Source: Tubulanus polymorphus
Lineage: Eukaryota > Nemertea > Palaeonemertea > Tubulaniformes > Tubulanidae
DNA: 64,000 nt
Direction of reading: 5' to 3'
NCBI RefSeq assembly: GCF_964204645.1
Contig: NC_134025.1
Location: 8,315,001-8,379,000 of the forward strand
This document shows, piece by piece, positions 33,401 through 43,470 of this stretch. Both the position numbers and the translations under genes were made by a program. The notes under the pieces are model-generated. The model was not told where the DNA came from. It was given only the letters and a program-made list of their open reading frames with translations, and searched no databases. The number at the start of each line of letters is the position of its first letter. Position 1 is the first letter of the stretch.

Positions 33401-33787
33401 GTCTCGAAAAACCACCGGAGGAATTGAAAAAGGATGAACCGAAAAAGGATGAACCGAAAAAGGATGAACCCACAGAAGAAAAGGTTGTCTTGAAAACGCC
33501 TACAGGCAAGGCCCCTGAATTTGTCCTTAAAATCAAAACGAAAAATGTCCAGGAGGGTGAAAATGCTGATTTTAATTGTGAAGTTGTTGGTGAGCCAAAG
33601 CCATCCATTAATTGGCAGTACAATGGTAAAAGTCTCAAGGAGGGTGGACATTATACAATGCAAGAAGAAAATAACCTTCATAAGCTTGAGATTTATGACA
33701 TTGTGCCGACAGATGCAGGCAAATACAGCGCTGTGGCCAAAAATGATCACGGAAAAGCAATATGTTCAGCTGACTTGAAAGTTAAAG
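33401..33787 (+). CDS. Exon 17: KKDEP linker plus Ig domain 9
   Basis: Acceptor CATTACAG at 33400, donor AAAG|GTATGT after 33787, phase 1 to 1. The linker holds three perfect copies of KKDEP from a 15-bp repeat (33427-33471), then an I-set Ig: PEFVLKIKTK, ADFNCEVVGEPKPSINWQYNG and DAGKYSAVAKNDHG. The F-strand Cys is replaced by Ala. Confidence 0.92.
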
Positions 33788-34065
33788 GTATGTTAATTGA
33801 ATTATGAACAACACATACGTCGTATTTTGCTATTGAAAAATATCCAGTTTTGTCAATATAAGAATCTAATTTGTGACATCAAATTGAATGGGTGACAGGG
33901 GCTCTTTGAGTTCGAAAACCAAATATTTCTTGTTTCACATGCTACGCAGTTGAAGCGTTTGAAATCTGCTGCTTGAGTTACTGGAATTAATGGGAATTGT
34001 CAAATTATGAATTTTTTAGAGCATGTTGATTGCATGAGCATGTCGCATGTTTTGTTTTTTTCTAG

Positions 34066-34365
34066 AATTGAAACCATCCCCACCACATTTTGTTTTGGAT
34101 ATACAAACAACCGAGTGCAATGTTGGCGATTCGGCTCGACTTTTTGGACGTGTCGTGGGTTCGCCTAGGCCTAAGCTGCTATGGTATAAAGACGGATCTG
34201 AAATAAATCGCAGAGACAATCGTTTCATCATTGAGTATGGAAATGATGAAGAGTGTTCATTGGTGATCGTAGAAATAATCAGCGAAGATGAAGCACTGTA
34301 CACTTGCGAGGCCACCAACGAGTTGGGAGTTGCGACATCAGAAGCTGGCCTGCATGTTGCCCCTG
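34066..34365 (+). CDS. Exon 18: Ig domain 10
   Basis: Acceptor TTTTCTAG at 34065, donor CCTG|GTAATA after 34365, phase 1 to 1. I-set Ig: PPHFVLDIQ, ARLFGRVVGSPRPKLLWYKDG and DEALYTCEATNELG. Here the B-strand Cys is replaced by Gly while the F-strand Cys is kept. Confidence 0.92.
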
Positions 34366-34857
34366 GTAATAATAATTTTATTTAAAATAATCCAAATACA
34401 TTATATGTACTGCCTATGATTGCTGGACGTATGTTTATGTGGCTATTTCATAAGCATATACCCTATCACTCGGCTTGATTATTCCTTAAAATTCTCACGC
34501 AAGATTTTTACATTACATATAACTAACCGTCGAATGGCTTCGTTTTGATTTTAATTGATGTGATCATGGGATTATTTTAATTGCTGTGTTTCGAATGTAT
34601 GTTTGACTCTTTGTACATCGTTCTGTACATAAAATGCATTAATAGAGGCACTATATAGTTAGCTGACTGCACATTTTGTAGAATATTGGTAAGATGTATA
34701 TTTTAGACCACTTACATATGACAGATTCCTGATGTATGCTTGAACAAATCTTTGGTATTTTCAACTCGAGAGCCCACTGGCGGACGGGGGGGGGGGGGGG
34801 TTACAATGTGATGTTGGTTTTGTGCTTGTAATATATTTATGGTTGTCGTGTTCGCAG
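34366..34857 (+). other. Intron 18 (0.5 kb)
   Basis: AT-rich, with a G-homopolymer of about 15 near 34786-34800. No coding signal. Confidence 0.65.
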
Positions 34858-35157
34858 CCAAACCCAAACCCAAGATGGAACCACCGAAGATCGTGAAAAA
34901 ACCCACCAAAGAGGTAGTCAATGAAGGTGACCGTACTCAGTTCTTGTGTCGAGTCACAGGCTCACCCCGACCGACTGTCACTTGGACCAAACGTGGCAAA
35001 AAATTGACCGATGAGAAACTCTATCATATTGAAGATTATGAAGAGACATATGTGTTTGAGATCATCAATTCTAAAATATCAGACTCTGATGTTTACCTAT
35101 GCAAGGCAAAGAATGAGGCTGGAGAAGACAAATGTAGTATTAAATTAGATGTGAAAC
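34858..35157 (+). CDS. Exon 19: Ig domain 11
   Basis: Acceptor GTTCGCAG at 34857, donor AAAC|GTAAGT after 35157, phase 1 to 1. A basic linker (AKPKPKMEPPKIVKKP) is followed by a fully canonical I-set Ig: TQFLCRVTGSPRPTVTWTKRG and SDVYLCKAKNEAG. Both Cys and the Trp are present. Confidence 0.92.
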
Positions 35158-35359
35158 GTAAGTCAGTGCTTAGACTGCAGTGTGATGATGCTTTGAAATC
35201 TTCTGACAAATATCATAATGATTTCCAAACGGATTATCATTATCATTCTGTGCTTAGCAGCGTTCTTTTCCAGCAGCAATGTGCGTGTTTGTGCGAACCG
35301 TCATATCAGTGATCATTTGATAGTAATAAAGGATTTATCACAATTTCTTTATTTCTCAG

Positions 35360-35451
35360 CTGTGAAGAAGGAACCACCAAAGTCACCTCAGATTCTTCGA
35401 CATAAAGAGGAAACACAGCCTCCAAAGTTTACTGAAACTTTAAAGGACACG
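35360..35451 (+). CDS. Exon 20: linker and first strand of Ig domain 12
   Basis: Acceptor ATTTCTCAG at 35359, donor GACACG|GTATAT after 35451, phase 1 to 0. Pro/Lys-rich linker (VKKEPPKSPQILRHKEE) and Ig strand A (PPKFTETLKDT). The phase-0 donor matches exon 21. Confidence 0.87.
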
Positions 35452-35534
35452 GTATATACACATTATTGAAATGTGGAATAGTACTGGGTGCATTTTTGCA
35501 TTATTGAAAATGACATTTATTTTTCATATTACAG

Positions 35535-35611
35535 ACTCTGAAAGAAGGGTCAGGTCTGACGCTGAAAGCTAAAGTCACCGGGGTACCTAGACCAGATGTG
35601 GAATGGATGAA
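35535..35611 (+). CDS. Exon 21: middle of Ig domain 12
   Basis: Acceptor ATTACAG at 35534, donor ATGAA|GTAAAT after 35611, phase 0 to 2. It encodes TLKEGSGLTLKAKVTG and RPDVEWMK. The core Trp is kept; the B-strand Cys is Ala. Confidence 0.87.
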
Positions 35612-36106
35612 GTAAATATTAATATATATCTATACATATCACCTCCAATTTTCTCAGAAATCTTTCATTTTCGTAACTTACTGAACTGTCTTCAGTAATT
35701 CATTCAAATGGATCACTGAACTCATAGTTAAAAATCCACACTTTATATAGACATTGTTGAAAGTTAGAAAGTTAGATTTAGAATTAAAAACAAGGGATAT
35801 ATAGGGATCTATTTATATTGATTATGAGAAAAACCGTTGCTTAAATTGATGTTAATTCATTTAAGAATGATTAGTAATTAGAACAGACAGCTGTGTGACA
35901 TTGATCATAGCAAGATAATCATAGCGTATTTTAGAAACTAGGATTTCTTTCAGAAATTGTAACTTTTATGGGTGACTTTTGTTGTTAATATAATAATTTT
36001 CTTATATACATGTATTTCAATTTGAATGTAGTAGGATATAGTGGGTTTAATATTACAGTTCCCCACGTGTCTGAGAGTGGCTATTTCTGACATTGCTTGT
36101 TTTTAG
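35612..36106 (+). other. Intron 21 (0.5 kb)
   Basis: AT-rich intron inside an Ig domain. Nothing else seen. Confidence 0.65.
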
Positions 36107-36273
36107 GAAAAGTTTGCCTATCAAACCAAGTGATAATATTTCAATGACTTATGAAGAAGATACTTGTTCACTCACTATCGCTAAGACAACTACAAAAGAC
36201 ACTGCCGAATATGTTTGCAAAGCAACAAATCCAGTTGGTGAAGATACATGTACTGCCCGTGTCCTTGTTGAAG
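36107..36273 (+). CDS. Exon 22: end of Ig domain 12
   Basis: Acceptor GTTTTTAG at 36106, donor GAAG|GTAAAT after 36273, phase 2 to 1. KSLPIKPSDNISMTYEE, then KDTAEYVCKATNPVG with the F-strand Cys. This Ig is split over three exons, unlike most of its neighbours. Confidence 0.88.
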
Positions 36274-36378
36274 GTAAATCTCTTGGTCTGTGTAAATGTA
36301 ATTTTCAACTTAATGCTTAAGATCTATTGAGTTGAGTTGAATCACTTAAATTGATTTTTTTTTCTGTTACATTTAAAG

Positions 36379-36417
36379 CAAAACCCAAGGAAGTTCAACC
36401 ACCAGAAGTAGAAGAAG
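36379..36417 (+). CDS. Exon 23: 39-bp linker exon
   Basis: Acceptor ATTTAAAG at 36378, donor AAG|GTATGA after 36417, phase 1 to 1. It adds 13 residues (AKPKEVQPPEVEE), a PEVK-like spacer between Ig 12 and Ig 13 that could be skipped without a frameshift. Confidence 0.75.
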
Positions 36418-36773
36418 GTATGAACATGTTTTATTACCATTTTGCTGTATTCATAATTGTTTTATTATGTGTTAAAAATTGGCATATACACTGATAGTCA
36501 TTATTTGTTTAATGCTGAACTCTATTGACATTCATCGGATGCTCTAGATTTTTCGCTTACCCAGATTGACAGATAATTTAAATGAGTTTGTCTTAAAAGC
36601 ATTCATTATAATGTATTGATTTTTATCACGGAAATTTGATTGTGTCCTGAGTGCAAGTTAGCATTTATCGTTATTCTTAAATTCAACATCTTTCAAGATA
36701 AAGATATCTTCTCACGGTATGATTTATGACAAAAAAAATTCCCAGTTGAAACTGACTTCTTTGTAAAATGCAG
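36418..36773 (+). other. Intron 23 (0.36 kb)
   Basis: AT-rich intron with no other feature. Confidence 0.65.
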
Positions 36774-37082
36774 ATTACAAGGAGGAACCCGAATTCACAA
36801 AGCCACTGAAGAACGATGAGGTGAAGGAGGGGCGCACACTGAGAGTCGATTGTCGGGGAACTGGTGTTCCAATTCCTGAGTTTACATGGTTCAAAAACGA
36901 TGAACCACTCGCGATAGACAACAAACGAGTTAAGGTTGACAGGAAATATAATAAACGTGATGATGAGACTGCCCTGATTTTAACTGTTGAAACTATCACC
37001 ATGGATGATGCTGGTACATACAAGTGTATTGCAAAGAATTCCGAGGGTCAGGCCGATACAGTATCAGTTGTTACTGTTGAAG
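36774..37082 (+). CDS. Exon 24: Ig domain 13
   Basis: Acceptor AAATGCAG at 36773, donor GAAG|GTAGGC after 37082, phase 1 to 1. Canonical I-set Ig: PEFTKPLKN, TLRVDCRGTGVPIPEFTWFKN and DDAGTYKCIAKNSEG. Both Cys and the Trp are present. Confidence 0.92.
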
Positions 37083-37174
37083 GTAGGCAAAGTGATAACA
37101 AAATCACCTTGCACAAGATAAGTATTTTTCATTTGAATATCTCTGTCAACAATCGCTCTATAAATTCTTTTCAG

Positions 37175-37289
37175 CGAAGAAAATACGACCTGATTTTATC
37201 AAAAAACCAGACAATTATGAGATTTATGAAAAAGATTCTGTGACATTTGAAGTCGAGGTCAGTGGTTTTCCGCACCCAACAGTGACATG
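37175..37289 (+). CDS. Exon 25: first half of Ig domain 14
   Basis: Acceptor TTTTCAG at 37174, donor ACATG|GTAAGT after 37289, phase 1 to 2. PDFIKKPDN, VTFEVEVSGFPHPTVT; the intron splits the core Trp codon (TG|G). The B-strand Cys is Val. Confidence 0.9.
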
Positions 37290-37406
37290 GTAAGTTATTA
37301 GGTTCTCTGTATTTTATGTGAAGAAAAGCTGATGTTGATTATCGATGTTACTGTCGTGAAAAATGGTAACCTGTACGATAATAATAATTTTTTTATTCAT
37401 TACTAG

Positions 37407-37579
37407 GAATTTTAGTGATAAGGAGTTGAAACCATCGGATCAGGTTATCATCACTGAAGATTTCCCCAAGTATTCATTGACCCTCAAAGACTGTGTTGTT
37501 AATCAGACTGGTGTGTATAACTGCCGACTGACCAATGAAGCTGGTGGACAATTTGCTAATGGTCGACTTAAAGTACGGC
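37407..37579 (+). CDS. Exon 26: second half of Ig domain 14
   Basis: Acceptor ATTACTAG at 37406, donor CGGC|GTAAGT after 37579, phase 2 to 1. It completes the Trp codon, then NFSDKELKPSDQV and TGVYNCRLTNEAGG with the F-strand Cys. Confidence 0.9.
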
Positions 37580-37691
37580 GTAAGTATCATGCTTAATTTG
37601 CAGTTATTACGCCTATCTTTCTACTTTGAAAAATCGCTTTTCTTACATCAATTTTATACTACTTAATTCAGTGTCATAACTCCTATTTTAG

Positions 37692-38033
37692 CTGCCAAAC
37701 CACCAAAGTTTGTCAAAAAGACTGAAGATGTTGTATCACCAGAGCATGGTACTGCCAAGTTCACATGCAAGGTCGCTGGTGTCCCGAGTCCGACTCTTAC
37801 TTGGTTTATCAATGATAAACAAATCGAAATGAGTGAGTCAATTACTTCTGACTATGACAAGAAAACCGATTTACATACATTGACTTTTATTGATACAATG
37901 CCTGATATTGGTGGAAAACTTAAATGTTTGGCCAAGAACAATGCTGGAGAGGCATCGTGCGAGGCGATTCTGACGGTACGAGGTCGTGCACCAATATTCA
38001 TTGATAAACCAATCAAATGCACAGTACTAGCAG
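37692..38033 (+). CDS. Exon 27: Ig domain 15 and start of Ig domain 16
   Basis: Acceptor ATTTTAG at 37691, donor GCAG|GTAAGA after 38033, phase 1 to 1. Ig 15 has both cysteines and the Trp (AKFTCKVAGVPSPTLTWFIND, KLKCLAKNNAG). It runs with a two-residue linker into strand A of Ig 16 (APIFIDKPIKCTVLAG). Confidence 0.92.
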
Positions 38034-39304
38034 GTAAGACACTGAACCACATACAGAAACTTGCACTTATATTGGTTTATAGCCACTTCTGAAAAATATG
38101 AAATTACCGTAGTGTTTCATGCATGCGAGTCCAAAGCACCACAGCTTAGTTACACAAAAAGGTTGAATTCTTAAATCGATTCAATTTATTTGTTAATCCA
38201 ATTTATCTTATAGCGATTTGCGAGTAAATCCTTTTTGGGAAACTAAGCCTAGTACTGTATGTTTCCGAATACGATGCACCCAGTTTCTAATATATTTCAA
38301 TAATGTATTATTTAGGCAGTTAGTCAGAATACTTTTCATATTAGAACTGGATCTTTTTGTGGTGAAATTGCATTTTTTACTATTACTCAATATGTTCATA
38401 TACACGCACAGATTTAACAGATGACAGTGATAGTACACCGGGTATGTTATTGCAAAATGAAGATCACGGTCTCATATTATGAACTTTTATGTTATTTCAA
38501 AACCAAGTCTCTACATTTTGTTATCATCTAATGAAGCAGTTGTGAAACCACGATTTAAAAAGCCAAGGAGTTTTTGAAGAGTTTCAATACAGATGATAGA
38601 GACTGGGTTAGAATGACACATCCCCTGGCTGCAAAACACACGCTTCTCCAGCATTCAAGTAATCTCCCTCATATTCTGTATAATTCTCTGTTGCAGATAA
38701 ATCAACTATCTTTAAGAGATGCACGATATTAAAGATTCTAAACATAATGTAATTGTTTTGATAAATGGTCATGTCTGCATTTCCTTTTCATTTTTTACGG
38801 AAAACTAAATAATCAAATATATAATGTTCTATTATATTTTCTGTATATACTCGCATCTCATATAATATCTCTCATTCGTTGAACGATATATAAAGCTGTT
38901 TGTGGATGTTTTGTTTTAACTATATTACGCAAATCAAATATTTATAATGAGTTTTATTGTTTGATTAATACTGAAAAGTCTGAAAATGAACATTTCTTTG
39001 CATTGTATCTGGCGCATCAAAGCATGGATAATCTAAATTGCAGGCCAAAGTTGTTGTAAGATACAAGGATCGCGAATATCGATTGTGTTTTGTAGGCCAT
39101 TTAACTATTCGTGATAATTGCAAATATGCATATCTTAGGAAGTGATCTTGGGCGCTTTTCTTGAAAAGATTAATTCCTCATACATACTGTTATACGTACT
39201 GAAAACAGTGGTCATTCTCGTGTTCCTAACTTAAACTTAAAACGATTAGCAAATCTTCATTATTATGCTTTAACTAATTAAGTAACTTATACTCGCTGTT
39301 GTAG
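38034..39304 (+). other. Intron 27 (1.3 kb) inside Ig domain 16
   Basis: AT-rich intron placed in the A'-B loop of an Ig domain. It contains one candidate microexon at 38421-38441 (separate entry). Confidence 0.6.
38421..38441 (+). CDS. Candidate 21-bp phase 1-1 microexon
   Basis: Flanked by ATTTAACAG and GTATGT. It would insert seven residues (DDSDSTP plus the junction residue) into the A'-B loop of Ig 16 without shifting the frame. Only splice sites and phase support it. Confidence 0.3.
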
Positions 39305-39593
39305 GACAAACAGGATTATTTCAAACCAGAGTTGATGGTGAACCAAAACCAAAGGTTGAATGGACGAAAGGAAAATGGACAAAACTACAGGCTAAGAAGG
39401 ATAAATACAAAATACACTATGATGAGACTAAGGACATGCATATCCTTGAGATTGAGAATGTTAAAGCAGGTGATGCCGGCACATACGTTTGTACAATCAG
39501 CAATGAGCATGGGTCTGATAATGTATCAGTAACGCTGATTGTCACGCAAGATGAAACTCTAGTTACTGATTGGAAAGCATCACTGCAACATAT
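39305..39593 (+). CDS. Exon 28: rest of Ig domain 16 plus linker
   Basis: Acceptor GTTGTAG at 39304, donor CATAT|GTAAGT after 39593, phase 1 to 2. QTGLFQTRVDGEPKPKVEWTKG and DAGTYVCTISNEHG (Trp and F-strand Cys kept, B-strand Cys is Thr). A TDWKASLQH tail begins a helical-looking linker. Confidence 0.92.
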
Positions 39594-39680
39594 GTAAGTT
39601 TATTGAACCATCATTGAACCAACACCTCATCTTGAAAATTTGTTAGAAATTGAATATCGGATTTTTTTACTTGATCTTAG

Positions 39681-39852
39681 TGAGAGAGCCGAGAAACCAA
39701 TTGAAGAGGAAGATGTTGATTTTGGTGTTTCTCTACGTCGAGTTTCCGAAGTTCAAGCCCCAGAGGAAATTAAAGAAGACAAAATCACTTTAACACACTT
39801 AGAAATGGATGAAAGCAAACCTACACCTTATGAACGTACTGAGGTTGAACAC
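39681..39852 (+). CDS. Exon 29: charged linker
   Basis: Acceptor GATCTTAG at 39680, donor CAC|GTGAGT after 39852, phase 2 to 0. About 57 residues (ERAEKPIEEEDVDFGVSLRR..., THLEMDESKPTPYE). Not an Ig; an acidic linker with a conserved-looking DFGVSLRRV segment. No family assigned. Confidence 0.85.
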
Positions 39853-39926
39853 GTGAGTACAGAACTCCACAAGTCAAACAAGAAATCGACTGAAAAAGAT
39901 ATCAATCTTATTTTTGTATTGTTTAG

Positions 39927-40124
39927 GTCGAAATGGAGTTCAAGCCAATGGACTTTGGGGAAAAGCATGAGCGTTCTCCTATTGACGAAGGGGAGATGAT
40001 TAAACCAATCAAAGAGAAAGATGTTGAAGCAGAACCAGATGATAAAGATAAATATCAACGGGAGCCTAAGAAGAAGGAAGAAGGAGAAGTAACAGCCCCC
40101 AAACTGGTTATACCTAAAGTCAAG
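39927..40124 (+). CDS. Exon 30: charged linker
   Basis: Acceptor TTGTTTAG at 39926, donor AAG|GTAATA after 40124, phase 0 to 0. 66 residues, Lys/Glu-rich (EFKPMDFGEKHERSP, EPKKKEEGEV). It connects Ig 16 to the diverged Ig 17. Confidence 0.85.
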
Positions 40125-40835
40125 GTAATATTTCAAACTGTTTTAGATTTTGTTCATTGAATCATTTACAGTTTATTATAGAATCACATAAACCTCAATA
40201 TCTATCATTTATTCAGTTGATAAAACCAACTTTATAATTTTCAAACCAGATTTAATTACATTTTGATTGATATTGTTTGTAGCAATCGCTATCAACCGAA
40301 GAGGTATTAGAATTGTAAACAATATATGCATGGTATCAACATTTTTTGCATTCATTCATTCTTCCATATATCATTGAAATATTTCTTTTGCAATTTTAAT
40401 CATCGTTGCAATATGTTTTGCATATACATGTTTCAGGGACCATCACAAAGTATTGGTTTCACTATAAAAAGTTTTAGCCACATTATATATTCTTCTATTT
40501 TATTTTTATACATGTACATAACAATAAGCATCACAATACTATGCAAAATGGTTCCTTCTGAGTGTATGTTATTTTAATTTTCATGACATGTTCTTATATT
40601 TTTTGCATTCTTTTTCATTCATGACCAATCTAATGCATGCAATAAACAGTACGACATAAGATCAAAAATATTTATTCACATTTTTCTCATAATCACGGAC
40701 AATGCTCTTGTTTCCAACAACTTGGAAAAGGAAAATTATTTTGTATATTACAAATCGTTGATTACAAAATGCAGTGATTTAAATGTCTTATGAATATGAA
40801 ATAAATAGTCAGAATAAAATCATTATCTTTTTTAG
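40125..40835 (+). other. Intron 30 (0.7 kb)
   Basis: AT-rich. It holds one candidate microexon (40283-40303); the open frame at 40326-40577 is hydrophobic AT-rich noise. Confidence 0.6.
40283..40303 (+). CDS. Probable 21-bp phase 0-0 microexon
   Basis: Flanked by TTGTTTGTAG and GTATTA. It would encode QSLSTEE between two exons that are themselves phase 0 on the facing sides. This phase match is rarer in this gene than 1-1, which strengthens the call. Confidence 0.45.
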
Positions 40836-41097
40836 TGGGTCTTTGAGAAAGAAATTGAAGATGTCTCTACCATGGAAAAAACATCTGCGGACTATGAGTG
40901 TGAGGTCACTATAAAGGACTTCAAGGTAAAATGGACAGTCAATGATGTGGAGGTTGTTCCAGGACCAAAATACCAAGTTAAAATGGATGGCAAGAAGCAT
41001 ACACTGTCTGTGAATATGTGTGAAATCACTGATAACAATGCTGTAATCAAGTGTCAATTTGGCAAGGCAGAAACAAAGGCTAAACTCTTTGTTACAC
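40836..41097 (+). CDS. Exon 31: diverged Ig domain 17
   Basis: Acceptor TTTTTTAG at 40835, donor ACAC|GTAAGT after 41097, phase 0 to 1. FEKEIEDVSTME, ADYECEVTIKDFKVKWTVND and NAVIKCQFG. Cys, Trp and Cys are all present at Ig spacing, but the usual DxGxYxC motif is lost. Short loop between B and C strands. Confidence 0.85.
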
Positions 41098-41899
41098 GTA
41101 AGTAAACTACGTTTGTAGTGTGTGCTTGTGATTTTAACTGGCAATTATCAAAAATTCATAAAACTTCAGTAAATAACATTATGAGTGCTCAGATGCTTTT
41201 CCAAAAAAGCCCCTGATACTGTTCTCAAGAAAGCGAGCTTTAATATAAAGTGCATTAAAAAAGCAAAATGCATGTAAGTGCTACCCAATGAAAGTAATAC
41301 ATTCCGTGATATCCATTGTTAAAGGCAAAAGATAATAAATCCTTCCTGAAAATGAAAATCTCTCCCGGTTAAAAAACCCTACCCGGTAAATATCCCCTCA
41401 GGTAAAGGAAAATCCCCCAATTCAGTCATTGCTCTTAGATGTTCATAACAAAGGAAATCTAGCTAAGAAATCCTTTAAATTTTGAATTTAAACTTTCATT
41501 ATCAATTATGTAGAAACCAATTTCAGCTGACTCTTCGATCTGATTCAAAGAAATAAAGGCTTGCTGCTGATTGTGGAACATTAGAAACATTTGGAAACCC
41601 AAATGATATGTGTGACTTCGTAAAACCTAATTAATTTGATGCATCCTAAAATCGATCTATGTATTTCGTAAAAAACATCATAACATTGATCAATTTTGTA
41701 GTGAAATTCAACTTGGGGATGTTTACCAGGGCGACCTCAAAACCTATGCATATACTAATTTCCTATCTGAAACACAAGAAAACATGTGAAGCATGCTGCT
41801 TCTTGCACACATTGCACATACAAGGAAAACAAAATCGATGCCAAAGATTTACTTAAAAGATTCTGAAGATTTTGTGTTGCTGTTCCCTTTCATGCACAG
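41098..41899 (+). other. Intron 31 (0.8 kb)
   Basis: AT-rich intron. No supported feature. Confidence 0.65.
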
Positions 41900-42166
41900 C
41901 AAGAGAACGTAAGTTCATTCGCCCATTATCTGATGTTACTGTGGAAGAATCAGAAACCGCCACATTTGAATGTGAATTTTCACTGGATGATGTACCAGCA
42001 ACATGGTATATTGCTGGTAAATCTATCAAGGAGGATGATCGTTTCAAACTTGAGCAAGATAGCTGCATCCATCGTTTGATTATATCAAACTGTGTTTCCA
42101 AAGATGCAGGTCCTGTTGCAGTCAAGTTTGAAAAGTTTGATTCCACTGCGAATCTGACTGTGAAAG
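41900..42166 (+). CDS. Exon 32: diverged Ig domain 18
   Basis: Acceptor ATGCACAG at 41899, donor AAAG|GTAGGA after 42166, phase 1 to 1. RKFIRPLSDVTVEE, ATFECEFSLDDVPATWYIAG and KDAGPVAVKF. B-strand Cys and Trp are kept, the F-strand Cys is lost. It resembles Ig 17 in its short B-C connection. Last Ig domain in the window. Confidence 0.88.
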
Positions 42167-42969
42167 GTAGGAAAATTTCCAATAGATATCAGTTATTGTC
42201 ATCGGACATTAGATTTAGAATGTTACGTATAGTAAATGTAGCACAGCCATGTTAATACTAACTTGAATAGTTTGATAAGTAGATATTAATTAACATTGAT
42301 TATGATAATTATTATCCTCGCTTCAATCAAAGGAATGGCAAGGTAATTAAGTAAATCTAATAAGAGAGATTTCCTTGATTTGTTTATTGTTATGAAATTG
42401 ATATACCTTCCAAATTCGTTGATTTAGTGCATTTAGGTTAATGTTGTAGGAATGCTATTTCTGATTTGTCACTCTACCCACAATGCTTGTCTTGACCTCT
42501 CTTATGATGATTATGGACCACCTTGCTAAATCCGAAATTAGATCAGTTGTCTGCTTGTATTCTAAATAATACCTCATCGATTATTACTGTGATGATAAAT
42601 GTTATATTTCCGAAAAAGTTGAAAAATTTAATTGAAATGTTAATTCTTACTTTTTTCTAATTTCTTTCATATTTCTTTTCGATGTAGATTTCTCAATATG
42701 ATATTCCTACTTTCTATCAAATCTTCATTTAGCTTATATAGTTATCATGTGGTTGTTTTCATCTGCTTGAATTTTCAAAACTCATTCTTACACTAAACGT
42801 TTTAAGCAGACAACTGCCATAGTCTTATACTGTCCCATCTGTTTATCCTGGTTTCTAGTTCCGCTGCTTATCTTATTCCCCTGCCTAGCAATATGTAGCA
42901 TTTATACTTTTGTGGGTAAGTGGCACCTTTTTAGATATTGAATACTGACTGAATGATTTTCCTGTGCAG
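42167..42969 (+). other. Intron 32 (0.8 kb)
   Basis: AT-rich. No supported exon. I looked for promoter-like structure that would start a separate gene before exon 33 and saw none that I can defend. Confidence 0.55.
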
Positions 42970-43427
42970 AGGTTAGCTTTGGTGGTTTGAGTCGATGTCA
43001 AGATGTTATCAGTCCTCACGAGGTTGCCTGCATGCAAGATACCAACAGAACATACATTCCACAATCTGTCGTCCACATTTCTTCTCCATTATCACCCCAA
43101 TCATCACTGGATCCCTTTTTAAGATCTAATTCTGAGATCTCTGGTTCCAATACTAACGCTAAAAATGATAAAATTGACCTAACGTACAGAGAAAATTTAT
43201 CTGGCAGTATACAACCAGACACTGCAACTGATACAATAAGCGAAGAAGATAATTCCATATCTTCTAATCATAGAACCCCTTTTGATATACCCATGGAAGA
43301 AAAAGGAGAACAACAAGTTATCTATTCCAAGCCGATTAGTGTAAATCATGAGGATCAGGATAGATCGGTGCATTTTTGGGATGTTATTATTACAAGACAA
43401 GCTATCAAAGCAGAATGTAATGTCATC

Positions 43428-43470
<43 letters not shown>

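Noticed and set aside
34786-34800. G-homopolymer as a G-quadruplex regulatory element
   Set aside because: A single uninterrupted run in an intron; it may be simple slippage or an assembly-sensitive homopolymer, with no supporting context.
40326-40577. 83-codon ORF in intron 30
   Set aside because: AT-rich hydrophobic composition, no splice support, typical of chance open frames in introns.
42167-42969. A promoter starting a separate gene at exon 33
   Set aside because: No convincing core promoter or start codon with context; the phase-1 acceptor at 42969 fits exon 32. It cannot be excluded without transcript data.
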